Made by a program: the position numbers and the translations under genes
The notes under the pieces: model-generated
The model's database searches: none
The model's input: only the letters and a program-made list of their open reading frames with translations
Told to the model about the DNA's origin: nothing
Assembly (NCBI GenBank): GCA_024760905.1
Contig: CM045731.1
Coordinates: 57,075,125 to 57,139,124 of the forward strand
Length of the DNA: 64,000 bases
Source of the DNA: Plotosus lineatus
Lineage: Eukaryota > Chordata > Actinopteri > Siluriformes > Plotosidae
Direction of reading: 5' to 3'
In this document: one piece after another, positions 53,877-64,000 of the stretch
Numbering within the stretch: the first letter of the stretch is position 1
How the letters are laid out: every line of letters starts with the position of its first letter

Positions 53877-54860
53877 ATGTGGCCAAAACTATGTGACGGT
53901 TGCGGAATGATCGCTCTTCTGGAGACGGATTTTTAGGGTGCGTTCATCTGCCACCGGTGCCAGCTGATTGCGCATCTGGAGAGCAAGATCCTTGGTCTTC
54001 AGGGCCAGTTGGCGGCACAACATAGTCCGCACTGGTAGAGTTCCCAGAGGAACTGTGTACGCTGCTTAGGAGATGGTGTGTACGCCACATCCGGGTAGGG
54101 GAGAGCCCAGAGCAGGCAGGGAGAGAAAGTTGGGTAACAGTAGGAAGGCAGCGCAGGAAAGGGCGTGCACACCGTACAGCGACAGCTTCTCCAGAGGTTG
54201 AGGTGTCCAATCGATTCCAGTCTCTTCAGGAACTCGACTTGGCCCCCGACCCTGAGAGTGAGGGGATTGAGGCCCAGGGCACCCTGGCCACCTCTTCCCC
54301 CCAAAAGAGGGAGTTGGTGATAGTGGGGGACCCAATTATTAGAGGAATAGATAGTGTAGTCTGTTCGGACGACAAGGAGTCTCGTATGGCGTCTTGCCTG
54401 CCTGGTGCCCAGGTAGGAGACCTCCTGGAGCGTGCGGACAAGCTCCTGGCCAGAGCGGGGAGGGATCCAGTGGTCGTGGTCCACGTAGGGACCAATGACA
54501 TAGGTAAGGGTAGGTTTGAGGTTCTGCAAGACAAATTCGTTGAATTAGCTGAAAAACTTAGGGGCAGATCCTCCACGGTAGTTTTTTCTGAAATTCTACC
54601 AGTACCACGTGCGAGCACAGGGAAGCAGAATCTTATCTGGAGGTTTAACACGTGGCTACGAACCTGGTGTAGGAAAGAGGGGTACAGGTTTATGGGGCAC
54701 TGGAACTTCTTCTGGGGCAGGCGTGACCTGTTCAAGTTTGACGGCTTACACCTGAACCGAAGCATTGGGTCAGCGTATGTTGAGGGTAGCTCAGCCGTAT
54801 TTAAACTAGTTTCTCGGGGGGCAGGGAGGTCAGAAGGTGTTGTGGATAGGGATATGCAAA
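53877..54860 (+). pseudogene. CR1 ORF1: zinc finger and SGNH esterase
   Basis: ATG at 53877 begins MWPKLCDGCGMIALLETDF, then a TAG (53934-53936). In the same frame FICHRCQLIAHLESKI follows, giving a CxxC...CxxC finger plus a coiled-coil start. After frameshifts the SGNH/GDSL esterase (54308-54800) shows VGD-P-IIRGID, VVVHVGTNDIGKG and FDGLHLNRSIG. The family's active-site Ser in GDS is Pro here (codon CCA at 54332), the result of one base change. The GTND and DGxH blocks are intact. The esterase is thought to help membrane or RNP association in CR1 retrotransposition. Confidence 0.8.
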
Positions 54861-54989
54861 CTGCCCTGATGGAAGCTGACAAGGCCACATGTAATGGTGA
54901 TGTAACTTTTTTAGAGAATAAAAGAATAGTGGAAGGCTCGGAGCAGCAGGCAGATGTAACCCAAATTGGTAAGTGTAGTCTAAATAGGC

Positions 54990-57745
54990 TGAAATGTTTT
55001 TATTTAAATGCTAGAAGCATAAAAAATAAATTTCAGGAACTAGAAACTGTTGTTATTGGTGGGGGCTATGACTTAGTTGGAATTACAGAGACCTGGCTTA
55101 GTGAAGAGGACGGAGATGAATATAATATAGAAGGTTATAAGCTTTTTAGGAGAGATAGACTCAATAGGAGGGAGGGGCGTGGCACTCTATGTAAAGGAAA
55201 ACCTGGATGTGCATGAAATTACTGAGATGGGGCATGTCTTGCCCTGTGAGGATATTTGGGTTAGACTCATTGGCAAACAAGAGACTGGTTTAAACATAGG
55301 AGTGTGTTATCGACCGCCAGCTTCAGACAACACTTTGAATGAACTACTTTTCACGAGGATTAGGCAGTCTTGTAGTGGAGGTAAAACTTTAGTTATGGGA
55401 GACTTCAATTATCCTGCTATAGATTGGGATTTGGTGAAAGCGCAGGGTAAGGAGGAGGAAGCATTTTTAGATGCTATAAATTATAGTTTTCTGCTGCAGT
55501 ATGTCAATAATCCTACAAGAGGGAATGCAGTTTTAGATTTGGTTCTCTGTAATGACCCTGATAGAATTCGCAATGTAGAGGTAAAGGAGCCACTTGGGAC
55601 TAGTGATCATTATACTATTAGTTTTGATGTGTTATGGCAAGTTACAAACTTATCTTTGAAAAGCAAAATTTTCAATTTCAGGCGAGCCAAGTTTGACAGG
55701 ATGCGTTCGTATTTAAGCAAAATAAACTGGACATTGCTCCTAGATTGTACAACTGTAAATGAAATGTGGGGTAGATTCAAGGGAGTTTTACTAGATGCTC
55801 AGAGCAAATTCATTCCAAAAGTGTGCTAGAGTAAGTTTAAAAAGCGTAATCTCCAGTGGATGACCTCTGATATTCGTAGGAGCTTAAGGGGAAAAAAAGA
55901 ATCTTTATAAGGCATACATGAGGGACAGAAATGAAAACACTAAGGCTGAATACTGTAATATGCGAGCTAAGGTCAAAAAAGAACTGAGGAATGCTAGGAG
56001 GCAGTACGAAAGACAAATTGCAGAAGGAGCGAAATGTAATCCTAAGCGCTTTTTTCAGTACTGTAACAGGAAAAGAGAAGGTAAAGTTGAAATCCAGTGC
56101 ATAAAGAATGAAGATGGATCACTGCTGTATGAGAACAAGGACATAGTTGATACTCTTAATGGTTACTTTGTTGACAATTTCACTACAGAGGGGACTTTTA
56201 TTTGGCCGGAGGAAATTGTCAATTCTCAAGCTCATTTGGCAGAAATTGAATTTGGAGAAAATGAAGTATTGGACAAGCTGCGTAAACTTAAGACAAATAA
56301 GGCAGCAGGCCCAGATGGGTTATACCCTAGGGTGCTCAGGGAGGTTTGTGAGATCATCTCTAAACCACTGTTGGTTATTTTTAGGCAGTCATTAGTGACT
56401 GGAGAAATTCCAAATGATTGGAAACAGGGTATCATTATACCAATATATAAGAAAGGGGATCGTACAGAGCCAGGCAATTACAGGCCTGTCAGTCTTACTT
56501 GCATAGCATGCAAAATACTGGAATCTATCATAAAAGAGAAGCTTGAGTCATTTCTTGAGCATAATAACATCTTGAAGGATAGCCAACATGGTTTTCGCAA
56601 GGGTAGGTCATGCCTGACAAACCTTTTGGAATTCTTTGAGGAGGCCACGATACTTATGATCAGAGCAGGGCCTATGACATTATTTATTTGGACTTTCAAA
56701 AAGCATTTGATACAGTACCACATGAGAGACTAATTTTTAAAACGAGGTCTGTTGGAATTGTAGGAGGTATTCTGGAGTGGATTAAGAACTGGTTACAGGA
56801 CAGAACACAGAGAGTTGTGGTTGGAGGGATTTCATCTGAGCAAGGAATTGTGGGAAGTGGAGTCCCTCAGGGATCTGTGTTGGGACCCTTGCTCTTCCTC
56901 ATCTACATTAATGACCTTGATAGGGACATTGAGAGCACATTGGTGAAATTTGCTGACGATACTAAACTGGGCGGTTTGGCAAATAGTCTGGAGTCTACTA
57001 AGGTTATTCAGGACGATTTGGATAGACTTCGAATTTGGGCAGATACATGGCAAATGAAATTCAATGTCGCTAAATGTAAAGTTCTACATGTAGGGAATAA
57101 AAACATTAGACAGGAGTATTTCATGGGAGGTTTAAAACTAGAATGTTCCTCTCAGGAAAAGGATCTGGGTGTGATGGTTGACCAGTCCCTCACTGGTACT
57201 AGCCACTGTGCGTTAGCAGTAAAAAGGCAAATAGGATGGTGGGTTACATAGGCAGGAGTATTGGGTATAGATCTAACGATGTTGTCCGTCTCTTGTATAA
57301 CACCTTGGTTAGACCACATCTGGAGTATTGTGTACAGTTCTGGGGACCATAGTTGAAAGAAGACATCGAGACTCTCGAAAAGTTCAGAGAAGAGCAACAA
57401 AGCTAATTCCGGGTATAAAAAAGGAATCCTATGAGGAGAGGCTGAGGATCCTAAACCTTTTCAGTCTTCAAAAAAGGAGAATTAGAGGTGATCTGATTGA
57501 GGTCTTTAAGTATCTTAAGGGGATTAATAAAGTCAACTATGCCCGATTACTTAGGCCAAGTTCTGTAAGTAGAACTATGGGTCATAAATGGAAGTTATTC
57601 AAGGGTAAATTTAGCACAAATATTAGGAAATATTTTTTCTCGCAGAGGGTAATTTCAGTGTGGAATAGATTGCCTAACCACGTTGTCGAAGCAGAAACCT
57701 TACAAGTCTTCAAAAGCAGACTTGATCTAGTGCTGGATACCATCT
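54990..57745 (+). pseudogene. CR1 ORF2: endonuclease and reverse transcriptase
   Basis: The endonuclease reads LNARSIKNK, ITETWLSEEDGD (catalytic Glu) and GVCYRPP, then (after a frameshift near 55175) VMGDFNYPAIDW, AVLDLVLCNDP and GTSDHYTI. The linker frame breaks near 55830. The RT (55918-57251) has NKAAGPDGLYPRVLRE, NYRPVSLTCIACKILES, SQHGFRKGRSCLTNLLEF, DFQKAFDTVPHERL (after a shift near 56690), GVPQGSVLGPLLFLIYINDL and FADDTKLGG (56950). Another shift near 57240 precedes the C-terminus (57328-57747) with RRIRGDLIEVFKYLKGI and RKYFFSQRVISVWNRLPNHVV. All catalytic aspartates remain. Confidence 0.9.
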
Positions 57746-57862
57746 AGTCATGGTGCGTCTTTAAGGTTAGAGTCACTTTAGAATAGGACAATGGTGAGCT
57801 TAGTTGGGCTGAATGGCCTGTTCTCACCACTCATGTTATGTTATGTTATGTTATGTTATTGT

Positions 57863-58607
57863 CAGCCTTATCCTGCTTCCAATGAGGGTGTGGTCTGTCG
57901 CAGTCTGTGCTATGGAAACTTCTAGTGTGGAGAACGCTGCTCAGATCCGTGCGCCTGGTGAGGATAAGGTCTAGCTGGTGCCAGTGGCAAGATCTGGGGT
58001 GTCTCCAGGATACTTTGTGGCGGTCTTTGCACTTGAAGTATGTATTTGTTACACACAGGCCATGATGGCAGCACAGTTCCAACAAGCTCTGTCCATTCTC
58101 ATTCATCCTGCCTATGCCGTGGTGACCAAGGCAGGAAGGCCAGGTGTCACAGTCGGTGCCCACTCTAGCATTGAAGTCTCCTAGTAGGTAAAGTCCTACA
58201 GTGCTGAGGATCCTGGAAATTGCATCATCCAGAGCCTCGTAAAACTGGTTCTTGGCCTCTGGGGTGGAACTGAGTGTTGGTGCATAGATGCAGAGGAGAT
58301 TTACAAAGCCTGCAGTTGTAGAGAGGAGTAAATTGAGGATTCTCTCTGATCCACTGGAAGGAGGTTCAATCGCCGTAGTTAGCGAGTTCTTCACGGCGAA
58401 ACCTACACCATGCAGTCTCGAGTCGTCTTGTGGCAGGCCCTGCCAGTAGAAGGTGTAGTTGGCCTCTTTGATAGTACCACTGTCAGCCAGGCGTGTTTCC
58501 TGTAGACAAGCAATGTCGATATTCAGATGTGTCAGTTCATGGTCGATGACTGCAGTCTTGCGGGCATCGTCAATTTGCTGAAGATCACTTGTCAGTCCAA
58601 GACACAT
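57863..58607 (-). pseudogene. LINE endonuclease (unassigned clade, 5' half)
   Basis: The minus-strand frame runs 253 codons. It has HLNIDIACLQETRLADSG (catalytic Glu), GVGFAVKNSL, LCIYAPTLSSTPEAKNQFYE, LYLLGDFNARVGTDCDTWPS and HQLDLILTRRTDL. It then ends FHSTDCDRPH, where the catalytic SAD/SxDH His is damaged. The frame runs into the CR1 tail. The 5' side begins with a non-coding leader. The upstream 5'UTR spans 58610-59345. Confidence 0.85.
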
Positions 58608-59404
58608 AGTCCGTACGTTCCAGCTTGCTATTCGAAGAGCTGCCCTGTCCAGTGAGACATGATGGTCTCTCCCACTGTCGGAAGTAGCCCCAGGCGCCCG
58701 TATCCTACGCCAATTGGAATGTGCTTTTAACCGGTAACTGGTATTTCCTGTGTTGAGCCGAAGTCTTGCATCAACACTAGAGTGTCCTCTTCAGTGTCCT
58801 CTCCAGTGCGCTACGAGCCTGGGCGGGAACTATGGAGAACTTGGGCTGCCCAGACGTCAAGTCCCCCCCCCTCTCGGCCTTGCTGATAGCATCCAAAGGA
58901 AAGGAAGATCCAGTACAATTTGGTACCAGCGCAGCTGCAGGAGTTGCCAGAAGGTAGGGGAATCCTTAGAACAACTGCCTTAGGGGCTCCACTATGGATT
59001 TCTGTAGGGTTTACTCCTTAGCCTCCTCCCAACCAAGGGAATCCACAAGGCAGTGGGACAATTTAACCCATAGTTGAGGGTTTGGGTCATGGGCATCAGG
59101 GTGTGCCCACACGCCGGTGGGCCTGCATGCCGCATGTCTGGGGGCCAAACCTCCTCCGAGTCCCCTGTAGTTCAGCTTGAGTCCGCAAGGTACTCAGTTA
59201 CCATGTGTCGCCGCAAGGAGGCACTACATGGGGCTTGATGGTGGCGAGGCTATGTACTAGCAGGGAGAGACTTACTCACTCGGCTCCCCTTTTCACAGGC
59301 AAGCTGCTAGCCAGCGGTGTTAGCTGAAAGCGAGAGGTGACAAGCACTACTACTACGACCACAACTACCACACTTTGCGCATCACAACACCCATTTGACC
59401 CACA

Positions 59405-60659
59405 GATAGTTTGGACAGTAAGGGGGGAGAAAATGATTTATTCAGGTTGGAACAGCAGAGAAATAGAGATGGGAAGGACATGCAGCAAATTAGAGTAATT
59501 AAGGACAGAGAGGGAAATGTATTGACTGATGACAAAAGTGTGCTGGGAAGATGGAAAGAATACTTTGAAGAGCTGATGAATGAGGAAAATGAAAGAGAAA
59601 AAAGTGTAGAAGAAGTGACTGTTGAGGACCAAGAAGTAGCAAAGATTAGGAAGGGTGAAGTGAGGAGGGCATTGAAGAGAATGAAGAGTGGAAAGGCAGT
59701 GATGACATACCACTGGAGGTATGGAAGTGTCTAGGAGAGGTAGCAGTAGATTTTCTGACAAGAACATTCAACAAGGTCTTAGAGAGAGAGCAGATGCCAG
59801 AGGAATGGAGGAAAAGTGTGATGGTGCCCATTTTTAAGAACAAGGGAACATGCAGAGTTATGGAAACTACAGAGGGATAAAGTTGATGATCCATATGATG
59901 AAGTTATGGCAAAGAATAGAGGAAGCTAGACTAAGGGCAGTGGTCAGCATTTGTGAATAACAGTTTGGTTTCATGCCAAGAAAGTGCACCACAGATGCAG
60001 TGTTTGCTTTGAGGATGTTATATAGAGAAGTACAGAGAAGGCCAGAGGGATCTGCATTGTGCCTTTGTGGATATGGAGAAAGCATATGACAGGGTGCCGA
60101 GAGAGGAACTGTGGTATTGCATGAGGAAATCTGGAGTGGCAGAGAAGTATATTAGAGTGGTGCAGGACATGTATGAGAGATATAGTGGTTAGGTGTGCTG
60201 TCGGTGTGACAGAAGAGTTCAAGGTGGAGGTGGGACTGCATCAAGGGTCAGCTCTGAGCCCCTTCTTGTTTGCTATGGTGATGGACAGGCTGACAGACGA
60301 GGTTAGACAAGAATCTCCATGGACTATGATGTTTGCAGATGACATTATGATCTGTAGTGAGAGCAGAGAACAAGTGAAGGAAAATCAGGAGAAGTGGAGG
60401 CATGCCCTGGAAAGAAGAGGAATGAAGGTTAGCTGCAGTAAAACAGGACCCAGGACAAGGACCCAGGAGGAACGGTGAGATTACAGGGAGAAGAGATGAG
60501 GAAGGCAGAGGATTTTAAGTACTTAGGCTCAAGAATCCAGAGCAATGGAGAGTGTGGAAAAGAGGTGAAGAAGCATGTGCAGGCAGGTTGGAATGGTTAG
60601 AGAAAAGTGTCTGGTGTGATGTGAGATAGGAAGGTATCGGCAGGAATAAAAGGAAAAGT
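59405..60659 (+). pseudogene. RTE LINE, copy 5 (5'- and 3'-truncated, decayed RT)
   Basis: It starts at GTTTGGACAGTAAGG in the linker, and reads DRKCTDKSVLGRWKEYFEEL-like text, KRMKSGKAV (with a deletion removing GPDD), then RT in fragments. The catalytic FADD is at 60332 and the piece ends at AGGAAAAGTGTACA (60661), where another LINE tail begins. At least six frame breaks occur. The 5' boundary coincides with the end of the neighbouring LINE's 5'UTR at about 59400. Confidence 0.8.
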
Positions 60660-60660
60660 G

Positions 60661-60862
60661 TACACTGATATTTGGACAATATTTATTTGGACAATATTTA
60701 TTTATTTGTGTATGGTTTTTTGTGTATGTTTTTTGTATCTTTTGTATTTGTTGAAATGTACCTTGTGTTTCTGTGTTTGTTGTGCACTATGTGTTTTACG
60801 ACGTAAACAAAATTTCCCACGGGATAATAAAGTATTATCTTATTTTATCTTATCTTATGTGT
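60661..60862 (+). mobile_element. LINE 3' end with (ATCTT)n tail
   Basis: The tail reads AAAATTTCCCACGGGATAAT, then AAAGTATTATCTT and repeats of TATCTT. It is the common fish LINE 3' terminus; no coding part. It replaces the end of RTE copy 5. Confidence 0.65.
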
Positions 60863-61491
60863 TTTGTCATTAGCTTGCTCTGATGACTTGCACTGATTGA
60901 AGTTCTTGTTCTTAATGAATGAGTGACTCGCCCAGAACAAAGCTGTGGTGGCTACCTTTGCTTTTGAATTTAGCAAGGCAATCACACTTTAAAAATGACA
61001 GTTAAAAAAAAGTCCATTCCATATGGAAGCTCCCCCACTCATTTTTATACCCTTAAGTTTAGAAGACATAAATTGGAGGCTAACTCACTCGCTTGCTAGA
61101 ATGCGCAGTTATGTGCACATGCGCAGTGACACTGGTGTCAGAAAAGGCCAGATTGGTCAGATTGACTGTCAATCAAGTGACAAATTTCATAGTGAGCAAA
61201 TTTCATGGGGAGGTTTTAATGCCATGCGATCCACCCACACTACCTTTTGTGATCAACTGGTAGATCGCAATCGACATATTGGGCACCCCTAGTTTAGCCT
61301 ATTCAGTCAGTGGTCATACATATGACAGTGATCCCTTGTAATGTGAACTAGAGGTAAGAAGTGAGAATGAAAGTTGTGTGTTTGTTAGAGAGAGAGAGAG
61401 AGAAAGAGAGAGAGCTGGGTTGCTTTAGTTGCACTCTCTTACTTTCATTCGACTGATTGTGCCAATATCTGTCCCTGAGCCTCCTGTCCTA
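60863..61491. mobile_element. Fragment ending in a hAT-like terminus, otherwise unassigned
   Basis: At 61240-61291 the sequence CAACTGGTAGATCGCAATCG then ATTGGGCACCCCTA is the inverted-repeat end of a hAT element (read inward, TAGGGGTGCCCAATATGTCG). The left end and 8-bp duplication were not found. A (GA)n run occupies 61388-61412. Confidence 0.5.
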
Positions 61492-61817
61492 CAGTGTGTC
61501 TTCGTGCTTCACTTTCTGCGGCTTCAATGCATCGCGGGTTTTTCAGAAATATTCATCAAAAAATAAAAAATAAGGATATTAAGAAAAATAGGGGAAAATT
61601 TAAGGAAAACGTCACAAAACAAGACCAATTAAAAAAAAAAAAAGACAAAAAAACAACCCAAACAAACACAAACAAAAAACAACCCAAAACCCCAAACTAG
61701 ACTACTTACATTTTAATTTGAGGGCGCACAATCTGTGTGTGCGCGCACGTATCTGTGTGTGTCGGCAGTCAAGGGCAATCTCGGTCCCCACTAACCATGG
61801 AAAATGAGGGATCACTG
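61492..61817. mobile_element. pogo/Tigger-like MITE, short form
   Basis: TA (61490-61491) CAGTGTGTCTTCGTGCTTC ... ATGAGGGATCACTG TA (61818-61819). The interior includes GCTTCAATGCATCGCGGGTT, as in the element at 2837. The length of 326 bp shows an internal deletion relative to that copy (511 bp after removing its nested insertion). Confidence 0.8.
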
Positions 61818-61819
61818 TA

Positions 61820-62279
61820 TACTTTATTGTAAATAAACAGCACTGTGTAAAGCTGTTTTACAAACAAAAACAAGATTTCTCATTTACAGTATTTTTCCAT
61901 TTTAAAGAGTGTTAACAGTGAGGCACCCGGTCCATGCGGCCGTGACAAATTGTGAGTGTTCGTCATTTTGACTCAAGCATTATCCACCTAGAATAATGTT
62001 TATAAAATCCCAAGATATCAAATCATATCAGACCACACCCTTCCCATGTAATGTCGTCTGTTCTAACTTTCCATATTATACAGGTCGTTTCAGTGGTTCG
62101 TACTGCAAGGGTACATATACCATGCTATTATTTCATTATGTTACAGTTTCAGAAAAACATGTTGATGTCAGACTCCAGCACACTTGGCCTGTAAGGACAT
62201 GATTCTACATCAAATCAATTGCTTGTTTGGCAACATGCTGTGAAACCTGTTACAATGAGGTTTGTGCTAGGACTTGTTT
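61820..62279. other. Unassigned sequence
   Basis: No gene or recognised repeat. Confidence 0.4.
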
Positions 62280-62284
62280 GAAAG

Positions 62285-62410
62285 GTGCACATTAGTTCAG
62301 TTCAATACTTTTATTTTCCCATGTGGGAAATGTGTCTTACAGTCAGAAACAAAGGACTATCTACTACAGAAAGCAAAAGATCATAACTGAAAGACAGTAA
62401 AAGATAGAGT
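62285..62410 (-). mobile_element. LINE 3' tail fragment
   Basis: On the minus strand TTCCCACATGGGAAAATAAA then AGTATTGAACTGAAC is a LINE 3' terminus similar to 60790-60840. Confidence 0.5.
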
Positions 62411-62507
62411 GAGATAAAGTTTTCTTACGCTGACTTTTGTCTCCGGTCACTAGTGAATTCGTTCACTCGCCAAACCGTTTGCTTATATTACGGTCACGGG
62501 GAGAACA

Positions 62508-62990
62508 CACCTCACATCGCACATCTGCATTCACGGCTGCAGATAACACAATCTTTATCAGACAGGGTATTTTAAACCTTCCATTTCCCTTCGGAACCTC
62601 CTGGCAGACGCAACCAGGTAGGGGGAAACTGGAGTACCTGCAAGCAATAAGAGAACATGCAATGACAGTGGAGTGACTGGAGAGGGTGGGGTTACTGAGG
62701 GTTTGCAGCTTTGTGGTTGCAGTGGGTTCAGTACATTTCCATCATTAATGGAGTCTGTGGGCTGTTTTAATGATGCACTAAAGAGCAATTCTAGAGTTAA
62801 TTTGAGACATCTGATGTTGCTCTCAATGGAGCTTTGTATCAGCTGGCATCACAGGCCATGACGTGCAGAGTGGAACACGCGCCTCACATCACACAGCTGC
62901 AGATAAAACATAACTTTATCAGACGGGGCATTTTAAACCTTTCATTTCCCTGCAGAACCTCCTGGCAGATGAATCCAGGTTCCATTCGGG
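62508..62990. repeat. Duplicated ~110-bp segment
   Basis: The copies at about 62508-62620 and 62880-62990 share CTGCAGATAAMACA, CTTTATCAGACRGGGYATTT and AACCTCCTGGCAGAYG. They are in direct orientation, about 370 bp apart, and about 80% alike by eye. No coding function assigned. Confidence 0.7.
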
Positions 62991-63066
62991 TATTTTCTGC
63001 CACTGAACACAGTTCATGATCTTCTCAATACAGTAAAACAGGCTGTTGGCTTCTGGGAACAACAAT

Positions 63067-63362
63067 GTGTCTTCCTTTCGGCTTTTCCCCTTTTACTCGG
63101 GAGTAGCAGAATCATCTGATTCGCACGTTTAATTTGGCAGAGGTTTTTACGTCGGATGCCCCTCCTGTCACAACCCTTTTTAGCAAGGGACAGAAACACG
63201 CTGACGGCTTTGCAGCTACTCTTTACGAAAGTCAGCAATGGTTCTTTTACATGCCTCTCAACATAGACAGTGAGAGACATGGCCTTGTGGAGAGTGGGAC
63301 TCGAACCCCCAACCTTTGGATCAGCGATCCAGCGCCCTATACCACTAGACCACCACTGCCCC
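63067..63362 (-). mobile_element. SINE I, intact copy
   Basis: A 15-bp duplication TCTGGGAASAACAAT lies at 63052-63066 and 63363-63377. The head is at 63300-63362 (A box complement CCACTAGACCA, B box complement GGACTCGAACCCC), the RTE-5'-like piece at about 63126-63185 and the RTE-3'-like tail at 63067-63125. Confidence 0.92.
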
Positions 63363-63377
63363 TCTGGGAAGAACAAT

Positions 63378-63769
63378 AGCATGCAACAAATAAAATGAGG
63401 CAATGATGTCTTTTGTCCACAAGAGAGCAGTAAAAACCTACAAGCACTCTGGACCAACAGATAATTAATTCTTTCGTCACACTTTACAGCATGTCAAAAA
63501 GTTCCTGCTTATTTTTACTCTCTGAAGTATTACATATCATCAACCATTATATTTTAAATAACGAACATATATTTATAATGATATTTAACAGGGGTTACTA
63601 TTGAATAAGTGCATAATTAATATAAATAATAAAAAATGTAATTATGTTGTGGTAGGTTTTTAATACTGTACAGTCCTTAATCTGAAACATTTGGATATTT
63701 ATTATTTTTTTAAATAATGAATGCATTTTCCCATTTTTTACATTTTATTAATTTATGTATTCATTTGCT
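63378..63769. other. AT-rich flank without recognised feature
   Basis: Nothing beyond AT-rich sequence. Confidence 0.4.
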
Positions 63770-63901
63770 TGATGCATCCTAATTAGAATCCTGGGGAGGT
63801 TGGAGCCTACCTCAACCCACTCGAGATGAGGATGAGGTACACCCTGAACATCTTGCCGGTCCATTGCAAAGCCAACACTCACTCACTCACTCACTCACTC
63901 A

Positions 63902-63946
<45 letters not shown>
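63770..63946 (-). repeat. L2/V-SINE-type tail followed by (CACT)n and (CA)n
   Basis: CCTGGGGAGGTTGGAGCCTA then GGTACACCCTGAACATCTTG is the conserved SINE/L2 3' terminus in reverse. A (CACT)n run is at about 63879-63903 and (CA)n at 63904-63946. Confidence 0.6.
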
Positions 63947-63947
<1 letters not shown>

Positions 63948-64000
63948 AGGTGATTTGGCACAACCAATTTGCAAACTGTGCATATCTTTGGACTGTACCA

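Larger units (their letters stand above)
53073..57862 (+). mobile_element. CR1-type LINE, near full-length, inserted in the minus-strand LINE
   Basis: It starts within the linker of the minus-strand LINE and ends in a (TTATG)n tail at 57835-57858. The order is a ~800-bp 5'UTR, ORF1 with zinc finger and esterase, ORF2 endonuclease, reverse transcriptase, 3'UTR (CTGAATGGCCTGTTCTCACC). ORF1 esterase plus a short tandem 3' tail fit the CR1 group. Target duplication is not clear (a few bases at most), as usual for CR1. It has about six frame lesions. Confidence 0.88.
51405..59345 (-). mobile_element. Long APE-type LINE of unassigned clade, split by a CR1 insertion
   Basis: The 5'UTR is at 59345-58610, endonuclease at 58607-57863, linker and reverse transcriptase at 53072-51405; the 3' end after the YLGST motif is missing. 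The joined size without the CR1 is about 3.15 kb. Only one frameshift is visible in each domain. The protein resembles LINEs often annotated as craniofacial-development-protein-2-like; I could not fix the clade. Confidence 0.8.

Noticed and set aside
54226..54888. 220-codon minus-strand frame and other frames opposite the CR1 ORF1
   Set aside because: Shadow of the esterase region; no motifs in this direction.

Overview
The window looks like TE-dense DNA of a ray-finned fish. The evidence is two split host genes with vertebrate-type proteins, GT-AG introns, abundant AT/CA microsatellites, and repeat families typical of fish: RTE and Rex1-like LINEs, a CR1-type LINE with an esterase ORF1, Tc1, PIF/Harbinger, hAT and pogo/Tigger-like DNA transposons, three tRNA-derived SINE families and two gamma-like endogenous retroviruses (ERVs). 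The species cannot be fixed from the sequence. There is no bacterial-type operon, CRISPR array or genuine tRNA/rRNA gene.

Host genes. (1) The 5' end of an ITCH/WWP-family E3 ubiquitin ligase lies on the minus strand. It has a candidate non-coding first exon and promoter near 10.06-10.2 kb, the first coding exon at 7424-7515, and a C2-domain exon at 4368-4429; the rest of the gene would lie left of the window. The splice phases of the two coding exons match exactly. (2) A complete three-exon Ly6/uPAR-type GPI-anchored surface protein (115 aa, ten cysteines) lies on the minus strand at 51069-48230, with a poly(A) signal at 48115-48120.

Mobile layout, left to right. 0-1.7 kb: 3' half of an RTE LINE. 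1.8-2.4 kb: 5' piece of another LINE. 2.8-7.3 kb: nested TA-flanked MITEs and a LINE 3' end within the ITCH introns. 9.3-9.6 kb: two perfect-style hairpins. 13.7-15.3 kb: a full-length Tc1 element with one frameshift. 15.8-17.3 kb: SINE plus RTE endonuclease fragment. 17.5-19.2 kb: a SINE split by a Harbinger element. 19.2-26.4 kb: ERV1, broken by an internally deleted RTE. 26.4-29.1 kb: a Rex1-like LINE. 29.3-33.2 kb: a hAT transposase relic split by a 1.7-kb foldback Harbinger-type element. 33.7-39.4 kb: ERV2, a complete provirus with LTRs, 5-bp target duplication and a tRNA-Tyr primer site. 39.5-43.1 kb: a composite RTE. 43.35-47.37 kb: a second Rex1 copy holding four later insertions. 48-51 kb: the Ly6 gene with intronic SINEs. 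51.4-59.35 kb: a long minus-strand LINE split by a near full-length plus-strand CR1. 59.4-64 kb: RTE, LINE tails, hAT and pogo-like MITEs, SINE.

The elements act as a time series of nested insertions, and many boundaries are visible as target-site duplications. The most notable biological point is a SINE family (copies at 15.8, 44.2, 48.6 and 63.1 kb) that joins a tRNA-like head to segments matching both the 5' and the 3' end of the resident RTE LINE. This is the same architecture as the ruminant Bov-tA SINEs.
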